Counted from the stretch's first letter, positions 14,547 to 22,167 are shown. The stretch: 25,878 nt of DNA from DATGLE01 sp035294325 (GCA_035294325.1 DATGLE010000103.1:1-25878); one strand, 5' to 3'. Translations and numbers: made by a program. The notes: generated from the sequence alone by a model not told the origin.

Positions 14547-16043
14547 CTATAGATCGAGCGCGGCCTTGCGTGCGGGAATATAGCAGTTGTGATAGATGGC
14601 ATCGTAGCTTGCCTGCGGTTCCGCGCCGGGTTCGTAGAGCGTCTCGCTGTGGCGCAGCGATGCGGCCGCCTCCTCGCCAGAGGCGAAGACCCCGGCGCCT
14701 ATGCCCGCCAGCAGCGCGGCCCCCGTTGCGACGGCCTCGGTAATCTGTGGGACGCGGATACGACAGCCGGTAATCTCGGCTTTGATCTGCATCAGTTCGC
14801 GGGCGCGCGTCGCGCCGCCGATAGCGATAATTTCGGGTCGTGATTGCAGCAGGTCGAGGCTGTAGAACGCTTCGAGGTTATCGCGCAGACCGAAGGCGAG
14901 TCCTTCCAACAGCGCACGCACCAGTTCCGCACGGCCATGCGACGGATTCAAGCCCAGAATGGCGGCTTGCGCGGTATGCCGGGCGTGCGGCGTGCCGGAG
15001 CCGAGAAAATACGGCAGGATGGTGACGCCGCGCGCGCCACGCGGAACCTGCGCGCTTTCGTGCAGCGCCCGCGCATACGTCTCTTCGTCTCTATTCCCAT
15101 AGAGCATCTTCACCAGCCATTCCAGCGCGCCCCCGGCATAGTTCATCGAGCCGAGGATCACGTAGCTGCCAGGCAATACATAGGCGTATTCGTGGCAGCC
15201 GGCGGCCAGCAGCGCCGGTTCCGGTCGAAACGTATGGCTGAGGATACAGATGGCGCAGGCGGTTCCCGTCGAGTCGAGCAACTGCCCCGGATGCGTGATG
15301 CCAGCAGCCAGGGCGCCGCAAAGGTGATCGTGCCCGCCCGTGACTACCTGCGCGCCCGGCGGCAGGCCGGTCTCGGCGGCGGCCTCCTCGCTCACTTTGC
15401 CGATGACTGTGCCCCCGGCATATGCCGGGGGAAACCAGTCCTCGGGGATACCCGCGTGCTCAAGGAGCGCCGCCGACCAGGTGAGGGTGCGCTGGTCGAA
15501 GACCATTGTACGCGAGGCGATGCTATAATCGGTGGCTACGCTCCCGCTCAACTTCCACAGGATAAAATCCTCGACGTTCAACCAGCGATGAATACGCGCG
15601 AAAACCTCCGGTTCGTGGTCGCGCAGCCAGAGGAGCTTGTTAATGCCGTACATGGCGTGTATGACCTGTCCCGTGATATCGTACACGCGCTCGACACCGA
15701 GTGTATCATGCCACCACTGTGCCTGGGAGGCCGTTCGTGGATCGTGCCAGGCGATGGCGGGGTAGAGGATATTGCCGTGACGATCCAGGGGCACGCCGGA
15801 TTCGGCCATACTGGCGACGGCGACAGCGCCAATACGCTCAGGATGATCGCATTGCGCAAGCGCCTGGCGCAAACTCTGCACAACCGCCGCCCACAGCGCG
15901 TTGGCATCGAATTCGCTCCATTCCACGTTCGGGTGCCGCGTGATTGTGCGGCAACTTCCCACAGCGCGCACCTGCCCGCTCTCCGCATCGAGGATGACGC
16001 TCTTGGTGTTTGTGGTGCCAACGTCGATACCGGCAAGGTACAA
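14547..16043 (-). CDS. FGGY-family carbohydrate kinase (xylulokinase-like)
   Basis: The 498-residue kinase transfers phosphate from ATP to a sugar, probably a ketose. It starts AGIDVGTTNTKSVILD (phosphate loop, 4-19). AWHDPRTASQAQWW (98-111) lines the sugar site, GGHDHLCGALAAG (236-248) carries the likely catalytic base D239, and AIGGATRARELMQIKAE plus GAALLAGIGAG mark the C-terminal FGGY domain. The length fits XylB. The longest frame begins at 16088 inside a hairpin; AAGGGGAGA lies 7 bases before a TTG at 16043, giving MYLAGIDVG, which I take as the start. It is the last gene of the dehydrogenase-aldolase-kinase row. The sugar is unknown; other FGGY kinases (gluconate, erythrulose, fuculose, autoinducer-2) look similar at this depth. 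Confidence 0.9.
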   Translation of the reverse strand: MYLAGIDVGTTNTKSVILDAESGQVRAVGSCRTITRHPNVEWSEFDANALWAAVVQSLRQALAQCDHPERIGAVAVASMAESGVPLDRHGNILYPAIAWHDPRTASQAQWWHDTLGVERVYDITGQVIHAMYGINKLLWLRDHEPEVFARIHRWLNVEDFILWKLSGSVATDYSIASRTMVFDQRTLTWSAALLEHAGIPEDWFPPAYAGGTVIGKVSEEAAAETGLPPGAQVVTGGHDHLCGALAAGITHPGQLLDSTGTACAICILSHTFRPEPALLAAGCHEYAYVLPGSYVILGSMNYAGGALEWLVKMLYGNRDEETYARALHESAQVPRGARGVTILPYFLGSGTPHARHTAQAAILGLNPSHGRAELVRALLEGLAFGLRDNLEAFYSLDLLQSRPEIIAIGGATRARELMQIKAEITGCRIRVPQITEAVATGAALLAGIGAGVFASGEEAAASLRHSETLYEPGAEPQASYDAIYHNCYIPARKAALDL

Positions 16044-16086
16044 TGTGGATTCTCCCCTTTTTGTGCGCCTGCGGCGCACTTTTAAC

Positions 16087-16139
16087 AAGGAGAGTCTGCG
16101 GGGGCCGCGCCTGCGGCGCGGTCCCCGCAGACTCTCCTT
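16087..16139. repeat. 25-bp hairpin between aldolase and kinase genes (H9)
   Basis: Arms 16087-16111 and 16115-16139 pair with one G-T wobble around a TGC loop; the apex is CCGCGCC/GGCGCGG. GC-rich palindromes flank it: GTGCGCCTGCGGCGCAC at 16063 and ACCGCGCAGCGGT at 16148. It sits within a run of same-strand genes, so it may reduce read-through into the kinase gene or stabilise the upstream mRNA. Confidence 0.8.
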
Positions 16140-16166
16140 TCCGGGGAACCGCGCAGCGGTGAGCTG

Positions 16167-16976
16167 TCAGGAAGACTTGTACATGGCATCGCGCAGGATG
16201 GTCAGGGCGTCGGCGACACTGGCATCCTGATGGACAATGGCATGGAGCGCCCGCGTCATGGCTACAGGTGAGGGGGCCTGCCAGATATTGCGCCCGATGA
16301 CTACTCCGCGCGCGCCCGCGTCCATCGCATCGCGGATCGCGGCCAGGAACTCTTCATCGCTGCGTGCGCGCACCCCGCCGAGCACCAGCACCGGCGCGCC
16401 GCAGGTCTGCGTGACCTTCTCGAAACCTGTACGCTCACCCGTGTAATATGTCTTTATGATGTCGGCGCCATTCTCGAACGCCATGCGGCACGTTGATGCA
16501 ACGGCATCGACGGCATGAGAATCGGGATGCTGCTCGAAGCCGTAGGGCAGCGCCTCCGCCATAACCGGGACTCCCCAGCGATGCGCCTGCGCGGCGAAAC
16601 GCGGGAAGTAGATTGTCGAAGCATGCCCGCTGGCAATGCCGGGAAAATACATCGCGGCAGCGGCATCGGCTCCCAGTTCAAGGACGGTCTCGATATCGAT
16701 GACCAGCTCTCGCGGGTGCTCCAGCAGTGGCGAGGTGGCGCCATCGCAGCGGATCAGCAGACCGACGCCGCTGAACAGCTTGCCGAACTTGCGCGCCATA
16801 CCAACCGTCGTCAGCACCGCGTCGGCCCCACCCTCTATTACCTGCTCAAACAACTGCTCCGGTTCCTCAAAGCCGGGCATGAGTCCTTCGGTCATGCCGT
16901 GGTCCATCGCGGCAATAACCGATCTTCCATCGCGCGCAAAGATCCGGTGAAAGCGCCTGTCAGAAATTTCGCTCAT
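16167..16976 (-). CDS. Class I aldolase of the DhnA/LsrF/DeoC-like family
   Basis: The 269-residue barrel enzyme should cleave or form a carbon-carbon bond through a Schiff base. Visible features are AAMDHGMTEG (22-31), AMYFPGI after strand 4, ADIIKTYYTG with the likely Schiff-base lysine K175, LVLGGVRA (197-204), and the phosphate-binding end GVVIGRNIWQ (224-233). These are the marks of the DhnA fructose-bisphosphate aldolase and LsrF group. Between a dehydrogenase and an FGGY kinase it most likely splits a ketose phosphate, possibly to dihydroxyacetone phosphate and an aldehyde; LsrF-like thiolysis is the alternative. The ATG is 14 bases after TAGGAGG, a long spacer but the only reasonable start. 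The gap upstream (308 bp) holds two large inverted repeats. Confidence 0.87.
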   Translation of the reverse strand: MSEISDRRFHRIFARDGRSVIAAMDHGMTEGLMPGFEEPEQLFEQVIEGGADAVLTTVGMARKFGKLFSGVGLLIRCDGATSPLLEHPRELVIDIETVLELGADAAAAMYFPGIASGHASTIYFPRFAAQAHRWGVPVMAEALPYGFEQHPDSHAVDAVASTCRMAFENGADIIKTYYTGERTGFEKVTQTCGAPVLVLGGVRARSDEEFLAAIRDAMDAGARGVVIGRNIWQAPSPVAMTRALHAIVHQDASVADALTILRDAMYKSS

Positions 16977-17006
16977 GATATGTTAGTAGATTCCTCCTAC
17001 CGGCAT

Positions 17007-17074
17007 GTCATCCTGAGCGGCAGCGAAGGATCTGCATGCGGGCTGCGGATCCTTCGCTGCCGCTCAGAATGACA
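17007..17074. repeat. REP-like inverted pair, 'CATCCTGAGCG' family
   Basis: The 27-bp arms (TGTCATCCTGAGCGGCAGCG onward from 17007; reverse form ending at 17074) pair with one mismatch around a 14-base centre. This is the most complete copy of the family also seen at 1072-1146 and 5409-5436. It lies about 30 bp upstream of the aldolase start. Confidence 0.75.
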
Positions 17075-17173
17075 TTCCCAGACTTGATCGATAACGTTCA
17101 TTATCAATCATAGCTGCGCTACGGCAAGGATGTCAAACGGCGCCCTCGCGTGCTCGCGCCTGCGGCGCGAGCA

Positions 17174-17238
17174 GGATAGATTATAGTGTGTGAAAAAAAT
17201 GCGCGAAGCGCATTTTTTTCACACACTATAATCTATCC
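17174..17238. repeat. 31-bp perfect hairpin between SDR and aldolase genes (H10)
   Basis: Arms 17174-17204 and 17208-17238 are perfectly complementary with a GAA loop. The core reads GAAAAAAATGCGC, loop, GCGCATTTTTTTC, as in H4. The left flank is TGCTCGCGCCTGCGGCGCGA (from 17153) and the right flank is TTGCGCGGCTCCGCCGCGCG (17240-17259); both flanks are themselves hairpins. This is the most complete composite element in the window. Confidence 0.88.
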
Positions 17239-17284
17239 CTTGCGCGGCTCCGCCGCGCGAGTGCCCGGCACTTGCAGGCACCCA

Positions 17285-18046
17285 TCAGATATGAGCAAGC
17301 AGCCCGCCATCGACGAGGAAGGGCGCACCGGTAATATAGCTGGCCTCATCACTGACCAGGAAGAGGACCATGCGCGCGATATCGACGGGCTGGCCGACGC
17401 GTCGCAGCGGGATATTCGCTACTGTGGCGCGATACTGCTCCTCTTCGTCGCCGTCGGCACGCAGGTTGCTGCGAAATATAGGCGTATCGATGGAACCGGG
17501 CAGCACGCAATTGACGCGAATACCATCCGGCGCGCATTCGAGGGCCATGCTGCGCGTCAGGGCGAGCACGGCACCTTTCGTGGCGTCGTAGCTGGAGACG
17601 AGCGGCGTTGTGGCGAGCGCACGCGCCGACGAAATATTGACGATGGCTCCGCCCCCGCGACGCGCTATATGCGGAATTGCGTAGCGGCTGCAAAGATAGA
17701 CGCTGCGCAAATTGACGGCAATCACCTTATCCCACTCGTGCTCTTCCGTATCGACCAGCTTCTTGTAGATCGACATCGCCGCGTTATTCACCAGAATATC
17801 GATGCCGCCGAAGGCGCTCACCGTCTGCTCTACCATCGCGCGCACCTGCCCGCCGTCGCTCACATCGGTATGGATATACCTGGCGATCTCCGCGCCGCCA
17901 GCTTCGGCGACGCTCTGTTGACCGCCCTCATCGTTGATATCGGCGATCACGACACGCGCGCCCTCCTGCGCAAACAAGGTAGCGATGCCACGCCCAATAC
18001 CAGAAGCGGCGCCGGTCACAATGGCAACCTTATCTTTCAACCGCAT
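17285..18046 (-). CDS. Short-chain dehydrogenase/reductase (SDR), NAD-type
   Basis: The 253-residue classical SDR has the cofactor motif TGAASGIG (11-18), D36 after strand 2 (VVIADIN), which favours NAD over NADP, the NNAA motif (87-90), and the catalytic serine near 139 with Y153 and K157 (SYDATKGA). The C-terminal VDGGLLAHI is typical. As the first gene of the dehydrogenase-aldolase-kinase row, and with a CUT2 importer nearby, it probably oxidises an imported polyol to a ketose (or reduces the reverse). GGGAGG lies 8 bases before the ATG. No clear promoter is seen upstream; the next kilobase is repeats. Confidence 0.92.
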   Translation of the reverse strand: MRLKDKVAIVTGAASGIGRGIATLFAQEGARVVIADINDEGGQQSVAEAGGAEIARYIHTDVSDGGQVRAMVEQTVSAFGGIDILVNNAAMSIYKKLVDTEEHEWDKVIAVNLRSVYLCSRYAIPHIARRGGGAIVNISSARALATTPLVSSYDATKGAVLALTRSMALECAPDGIRVNCVLPGSIDTPIFRSNLRADGDEEEQYRATVANIPLRRVGQPVDIARMVLFLVSDEASYITGAPFLVDGGLLAHI

Positions 18047-18130
18047 AAGATATACCTCCCTTACCGCAGTGTATACATAATGCCGATCCCCGAAGGGCTA
18101 GATTACTCATGGAGCAAGCCCGCCCTCAGC

Positions 18131-18395
18131 AGGGGCGCTGCGCCGCCACCGCCGGCTACATCCCGTAGCTGGTCTGCGGCGCAAGCCCGCCCTCGCCACC
18201 GGGTGAGGCCGGGTTGGCTGGCAGAGCGGGCTTGCGCCGCAGACATGGTGGCATTTTACATCCCGATAGCGGCGCAGCGCCCCTACTGGCCTCTACCATC
18301 CTTTCCGATTGGCACCATTCGTTGCCGCCAACCGAGGCGGGCTTGCGCCGCAGACATGCCCCGGAGCGTTGCCCCCACAGAGGCGCAGCGCCCCT
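18131..18395. repeat. Three-copy repeat with conserved ends and variable 25-bp cores
   Basis: The unit is GCGGGCTTGCGCCGCAGAC, a core of 25-26 bp, then GGCGCAGCGCCCCT. It occurs inverted at 18131-18190 and directly at 18226-18284 and 18337-18395. The first two form a nested inverted repeat of 154 bp. The cores share no clear sequence but keep their length. In reverse reading, two copies show GTAG immediately before the GGGGCGCTGCGCC hairpin (GCAG in the inverted copy), the arrangement known for REP elements. The 1,067-bp gap between the SDR and sigma genes holds this, the array at 18673-18930 and no gene. Confidence 0.75.
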
Positions 18396-18672
18396 ACAGC
18401 GTCCCATCGTTCCTTCCTATGGCCGAACCTGATTATCAATATTCAATCATCTAAACCAACAAAATACGACAGGGAAAAGCAACTTCCACATTATATCAAA
18501 GTTGGTCAATCAAAAAGAACCTGGGGAATAAGAAGATTCGGGGTATTAGAAGACTGGTATAAGACAGCATAAGCCGGGGTGGCCCATGTTGCCGTTGTGG
18601 GTTATGCGGCCCGGTGGGAATGTGGGGTTTGGGAGGCCAATGGAGGCCGTAATGCGTACCACCGCAGGGGCA

Positions 18673-18930
18673 GGACGCCCACACACAAGACGCCCACACA
18701 CAAGACGCCCACACAAGACGCCCGCAAGGGGCGTCTCTACATTTCCAGGTGATGGCCTCACACGATATGTAGAGACGCCCCTTGCGGGCGTCTTGCATAC
18801 GGGCATCTTGCATACGGGCATCTTGCATACGGTCGTCTTGCGTGCGAGCGTCTTGCATACGGTCGTCTTGCGAGCGCCCCGTGCGAGCGTCTTGCATACG
18901 GTCGTCTTGCGTGCGCCCCTTGCGGGCGTC
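18673..18930. repeat. 15-bp tandem arrays around an inverted REP pair
   Basis: The right array (about 18785-18930) has roughly nine units of GGGCGTCTTGCATAC, with variants GGTCGTCTTGCGTGC and GAGCGTCTTGCATAC and 9-bp interruptions. The left array (18673-18713) has three copies of AAGACGCCCACACAC or a shortened form, which is the reverse complement type with a different tail. Both keep the GGGCGTCTT core, the outer edge of the REP-like hairpin between them. There is no coding sense, and the units are too short and continuous for CRISPR. Confidence 0.75.
18714..18795. repeat. Head-to-head REP pair (BIME-like) with perfect 29-bp arms
   Basis: Arms 18714-18742 and 18767-18795 are perfect inverted copies with a 24-bp spacer. 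Each arm is itself a hairpin: GACGCCC, loop GCAAG, GGGCGTC, then TCTACAT; in the other sense GTAG sits at the foot of the stem. A third copy lies at 18977-19002 in the same sense as the second arm. Confidence 0.8.
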
Positions 18931-18976
18931 ATTGATGGGTTGCCGCCTGCATTTTGTCTGAGGCCGTCACCCAGAA

Positions 18977-19002
18977 ATGTAGAGACGCCCCTTGCGGGCG
19001 TC
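18977..19002 (-). repeat. REP-like element with GTAG foot upstream of the sigma gene
   Basis: ATGTAGA, GACGCCC, loop CTTGC, GGGCGTC, identical to the 18767 copy. It is followed by TTTGATGGGTTG, which also follows the partial copy ending near 18930 (ATTGATGGGTTG), so a larger stretch was duplicated here. Confidence 0.7.
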
Positions 19003-19113
19003 TTTGATGGGTTGATTCAGGAAGAAGGTTAGGAGATGATGAGAAGCGCGTCCATATACACTCACTCACAGACACCAATACAGGTAACTGGTAAACAGTG
19101 TTGGAGGAGCAAA

Positions 19114-20085
19114 ATGGACAATATCGCTGTGACGGGCAGACAGGAGACCGGGGAGACCGGGGCGAGCATTCAGGGGGATCCTGATGTGCTCTTTCTCAAC
19201 GACTCCACGCGATTCTATCGTTATGAGATTGGCCGTGTTGACCTGCTCACCTCGGAAGAGGTGGCGCGGCTGGCCGAGCGGATCGAGCGCGGTAGGAAAG
19301 GCAAGAAGCAGCGCGGCCTGCCACGCTCGTTCAGGGAGGTAGAGGAGGCGGAGGCGAGCGAAGCGAGGCGCCAGCTCATCGAGGCCAACCTGCGTCTCGT
19401 GCTCCACATTGCAAGGAAGTACAGGGGCTTCGGCGTGGATCTGATGGATCTCGTCCAGGAAGGCAACATCGGACTGATGCATGCCGTCGAGAAATTCGAT
19501 TACCGCAAGGGCTACCATTTCAGCACGTATGCGACCTGGTGGATTCGCCAGTACATCACCAGGGCCCTGGCGGAGCAGGCGCACCTGATTCGCGTGCCGC
19601 TGTACAAGGTGGAAGAGATGAAGCGCCTGGGCCGTGTGAAGCGGCGCATGCTGCAACAGGGCATGGCGAACGAGCCAACGCTGGAGCAACTGGCGAACCA
19701 GATGGAGGTCAGCATCGAGCAGGTCATCTCGCTTTTGTCGACGAGCCAGGAGACGATCAGCCTGGACATGCCACGGAAAGGGGGTGATGACGAGATTGCG
19801 TTGAGCGAGATCCTGGAGGATGACCCGGTATATTCCCCGGAGCACGAAGTCATCACGCAGACGTTGAAGGCGCAGATCCAGGATCTGCTGAACGATTTAA
19901 CGCCGCGAGAAAGGAACGTTTTGCGGCTGCGGTTCGGGCTGGATGGTGGGAAGGAACATAGTCTGACGGAGACCGGTAAAAAGTTAGGTCTGAGCCACGA
20001 GGCAGTACGCCAGGTGGAATTTAGAGCGTTACGCAAGTTGGATCATCCGTGTCGCAGCCGGATGCTCCAGGATTTTTTGGGGTGA
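19114..20085 (+). CDS. RNA polymerase sigma-70 family factor (group 2-like)
   Basis: The 323-residue factor directs RNA polymerase to promoters. Region 1.2 (DSTRFYRYEIGRVDLLTSEEVARL, split across 30-53), region 2 with core-binding and -10 residues (LVQEGNIGLMHAVEKFDY; FSTYATWWIRQYITRAL), region 3 (about 160-240) and region 4 (about 255-323) are all present. It lacks region 1.1, so it is an alternative factor rather than the main one. In region 4.2 the usual TRERIRQIE reads SHEAVRQVE, altering two arginines of the -35 helix. The frame is open from 19036, but GGAGGAG lies 5 bases before the ATG at 19114, which starts MDNIAV. It has its own terminator, and upstream lies a kilobase of repeats, so its promoter is not identified. 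Confidence 0.94.
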   Translation: MDNIAVTGRQETGETGASIQGDPDVLFLNDSTRFYRYEIGRVDLLTSEEVARLAERIERGRKGKKQRGLPRSFREVEEAEASEARRQLIEANLRLVLHIARKYRGFGVDLMDLVQEGNIGLMHAVEKFDYRKGYHFSTYATWWIRQYITRALAEQAHLIRVPLYKVEEMKRLGRVKRRMLQQGMANEPTLEQLANQMEVSIEQVISLLSTSQETISLDMPRKGGDDEIALSEILEDDPVYSPEHEVITQTLKAQIQDLLNDLTPRERNVLRLRFGLDGGKEHSLTETGKKLGLSHEAVRQVEFRALRKLDHPCRSRMLQDFLG

Positions 20086-20155
20086 ACGTGAGTCATTTTG
20101 ATGATGGGGACCAGGATGCCTGACGGGATGCAGCTCCTGGATCACGATGATGTGA

Positions 20156-20193
20156 GGGCGGGCGATCTTGCCAGGATTGCCCGCCCCTTTTTT
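20156..20193 (+). terminator. Intrinsic terminator of the sigma factor gene
   Basis: GGGCGGGC (20156-20163) pairs with GCCCGCCC (20179-20186), followed by six T residues (20188-20193). It lies 70 bp after the sigma stop. Confidence 0.88.
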
Positions 20194-20326
20194 GTTGGGG
20201 GGTGCGAGGTGAACAATTTGGAACAACGCCATTCCCGGCGTTTCCAATGGTCCCTGCAATAACGTCGCACCAAACGCAATGTTTGTGGTAAACTAACGGT
20301 GGTTAGGAAGGTATCACCTTCATGTA

Positions 20327-20354
20327 TTTCAACATCTGTGATTACTCGTATTAT
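20327..20354 (+). promoter_or_regulatory. Weak candidate promoter for pckA, with orphan ribosome site
   Basis: TTTCAA (20327-20332) and TATTAT (20349-20354) are 16 bp apart. Just downstream AAGGAGG (20361-20367 region) looks like a strong ribosome site but has no start codon at the right distance. The repeats at 20407-20553 then separate it from pckA. Confidence 0.3.
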
Positions 20355-20406
20355 AAGGTAAGGAGGCCATCCATAGGCGTTAACTCAGGCAGGGGTGTGT
20401 CCCCCA

Positions 20407-20553
20407 GAGGGCACCCGCAAGGGGTGCCTCTACATGTGGGGGTGTGTTCCCCAAAGGGTACCCACAAGAGGTCCCTCTACATGTAGGGCGAGCCTCGCCC
20501 TCGTCTTCGGGGGATACGCTGTGCCCTCGGCAGGGAGGCGAAACCTCCCTGCA
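20407..20553. repeat. Repeat cluster in the pckA leader, including two REP-like copies
   Basis: Copy A at 20410-20435 has GGCACCC, loop GCAAG, GGGTGCC, then TCTACAT. Copy B at 20457-20482 is degraded (GGTACCC, ACAAG, AGGTCCC, TCTACAT). Compared with the 18.7-kb copies, copy A changes two stem base pairs on both sides. A GGGCGAG/CTCGCCC palindrome (about 20486) and a hairpin GCAGGGAGG/CCTCCCTGC (20531-20553) follow. Together with the sigma terminator and the weak promoter these fill the 498-bp gap. Confidence 0.65.
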
Positions 20554-20583
20554 CCCTCCCTATATGAAAGGCAGATATCCATT

Positions 20584-22167
20584 ATGACAATGATGATGAG
20601 CAGAAAAGCGCTGGAGGATTACGGGCTGGTCAACCTGGGCAAGATCCACTGGAATCTTCCTCCCGCTGCTCTGGTCGAGCACGCACTGGCGCGTAAAGAA
20701 GGCATGCTGGCCGCTAATGGAGCGTTCGCTGCCACCACCGGCATCCATACGGGGCGCTCCCCCAGGGATAAATTTATCGTGGTGCAGGAGAATACCGAGG
20801 AAAAGATCTGGTGGGGGGAGAATAACCACCCGCTCTCGGTTGAATCGTTTGCCGCCGTGCGGCGCAGCCTGGCCGATTATTTACAGGGGCGCGATGTCTA
20901 CATCCTGGACGCAGCCGCCGGGGCCGATCCGCGCTATCGCCTGCCAATCCAGGTCATCACCGAACTGGCATGGCACAACCTTTTCGCGCGCCAGCTCTTC
21001 CTGCGCGCGACGGAGAGCGATCTGACCACCGATACGCCTGGCTTTACCATCCTGTGCGTGCCGCACTTTCATACCTATCCGCCAGTGCATGGCACGCGCA
21101 CGGAGACCGCGATCATTATCGACTTCGAAGAACGCCTGGTCCTGATCGCCGGAACGGAATACGCCGGTGAAATGAAGAAGTCGATCTTCACCGTACTGAA
21201 TTTTCTGCTGCCGGCGCAGGGTGTAATGCCGATGCATTGCTCGGCGAACGTCGGCGATGGCGGAGATGTCGCGCTCTTCTTCGGCCTCTCCGGCACGGGT
21301 AAAACCAGCCTCTCGGCCGATCCCACGCGCCACCTGATCGGCGACGATGAGCATGGCTGGGGCGATCAGGGCGTCTTCAATTTCGAGGGCGGCTGCTATG
21401 CCAAGTGCATTCACCTCTCGAAGAAGTACGAGCCGCAGATCTGGAATGCCATCCGCTTCGGTGCCGTCTACGAGAACGTCGTGCTCGACGAGAAGACGCG
21501 CGAGCCAGATTACGACGACGATTCGCTGACCGAGAATACGCGCGCGGCCTATCCTGTCGATTACATCGATAATGTGGTCATATCGGGCATGGCCGGCCAC
21601 CCGCAGGCGATCCTGCTGCTCTCGGCGGATTCGTTTGGTGTGCTGCCGCCTATCTCGAAGCTGACAACCGAGCAGGCAATGTACTACTTCCTCTCGGGCT
21701 ATACGAGCAAGCTGGCGGGCACCGAGGCCGGAGTGACGACGCCGCAGGCAACCTTCAGCGCGTGCTTCGGGGCGCCATTTCTGCCACGACGGCCCGGCGA
21801 GTATGCGAACCTGCTGCGCGAGCGCATCGAGAAGCACAACGTGCGCTGCTACCTGCTCAATACTGGCTGGACGGGCGGCCCGTATGGGACCGGCGAGCGC
21901 ATCAACATCAACTACACGCGTGCGATGGTGCGCGCGGCGATCAGTGGGGATGTTGATCGCGCGGAGATGGTAACTGATCCCGTCTTCGGCCTGCGTGTTC
22001 CCAGGAACTGTCCCGATGTGCCGTCCTCGGTGCTGATCCCGCGCGATACCTGGGCCGACAAAGAGATGTACGACAGGACCGCCGCCGAACTGGCGCAGCG
22101 TTTCAAAGAGAACTTCGCTCAGTTCACGCTGCCCGCCGACGATGTGCGCAACGCCGGCCCGCGCTAG
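20584..22167 (+). CDS. pckA: Phosphoenolpyruvate carboxykinase (ATP)
   Basis: The 527-residue enzyme converts oxaloacetate and ATP to phosphoenolpyruvate, the first step of gluconeogenesis. The family motifs are intact: GRSPRDKF (57-64), the metal-site region MKKSIFTVLNF (198-207), the kinase loop GLSGTGKTSLSADP (234-247), DDEHGW (254-259), FNFEGGCYAK (265-274) and GERININYTRAMV near 440. The length matches ATP-type enzymes (about 520-540). The open frame begins at 20395, but those 63 codons run through intergenic repeats and are not family-like; MTMMMSRKAL from 20584 is the natural start, with AAAGG about 13 bases upstream. It stands alone, followed by a convergent hairpin. Confidence 0.97.
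   Translation: MTMMMSRKALEDYGLVNLGKIHWNLPPAALVEHALARKEGMLAANGAFAATTGIHTGRSPRDKFIVVQENTEEKIWWGENNHPLSVESFAAVRRSLADYLQGRDVYILDAAAGADPRYRLPIQVITELAWHNLFARQLFLRATESDLTTDTPGFTILCVPHFHTYPPVHGTRTETAIIIDFEERLVLIAGTEYAGEMKKSIFTVLNFLLPAQGVMPMHCSANVGDGGDVALFFGLSGTGKTSLSADPTRHLIGDDEHGWGDQGVFNFEGGCYAKCIHLSKKYEPQIWNAIRFGAVYENVVLDEKTREPDYDDDSLTENTRAAYPVDYIDNVVISGMAGHPQAILLLSADSFGVLPPISKLTTEQAMYYFLSGYTSKLAGTEAGVTTPQATFSACFGAPFLPRRPGEYANLLRERIEKHNVRCYLLNTGWTGGPYGTGERININYTRAMVRAAISGDVDRAEMVTDPVFGLRVPRNCPDVPSSVLIPRDTWADKEMYDRTAAELAQRFKENFAQFTLPADDVRNAGPR

Noticed and set aside
14844..16085. 413-codon plus-strand frame opposite the FGGY kinase
   Set aside because: Antisense shadow; the minus-strand kinase has intact motifs and ribosome site.
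17186..18454. 422-codon plus-strand frame opposite the SDR gene
   Set aside because: It begins in hairpin H10, runs antisense to a clear SDR and ends in the three-copy repeat, so it is not a gene.
18673..18930. Possible CRISPR array
   Set aside because: Units are 15 bp and contiguous with no unique spacers, and there are no cas genes.
18496..19032. Several 80-150 codon frames between the SDR and sigma genes
   Set aside because: They translate the 15-bp array and REP copies into simple repeats such as MQDARMQDAR; the length divisible by three keeps them open.
20104..20262. 52-codon frame spanning the sigma factor terminator
   Set aside because: It runs through the terminator stem and T-run and has no motif.
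20289..20296. Third XylR-like half-site (TAAACTAA) upstream of pckA
   Set aside because: No matching left half-site lies at the 25-bp spacing.
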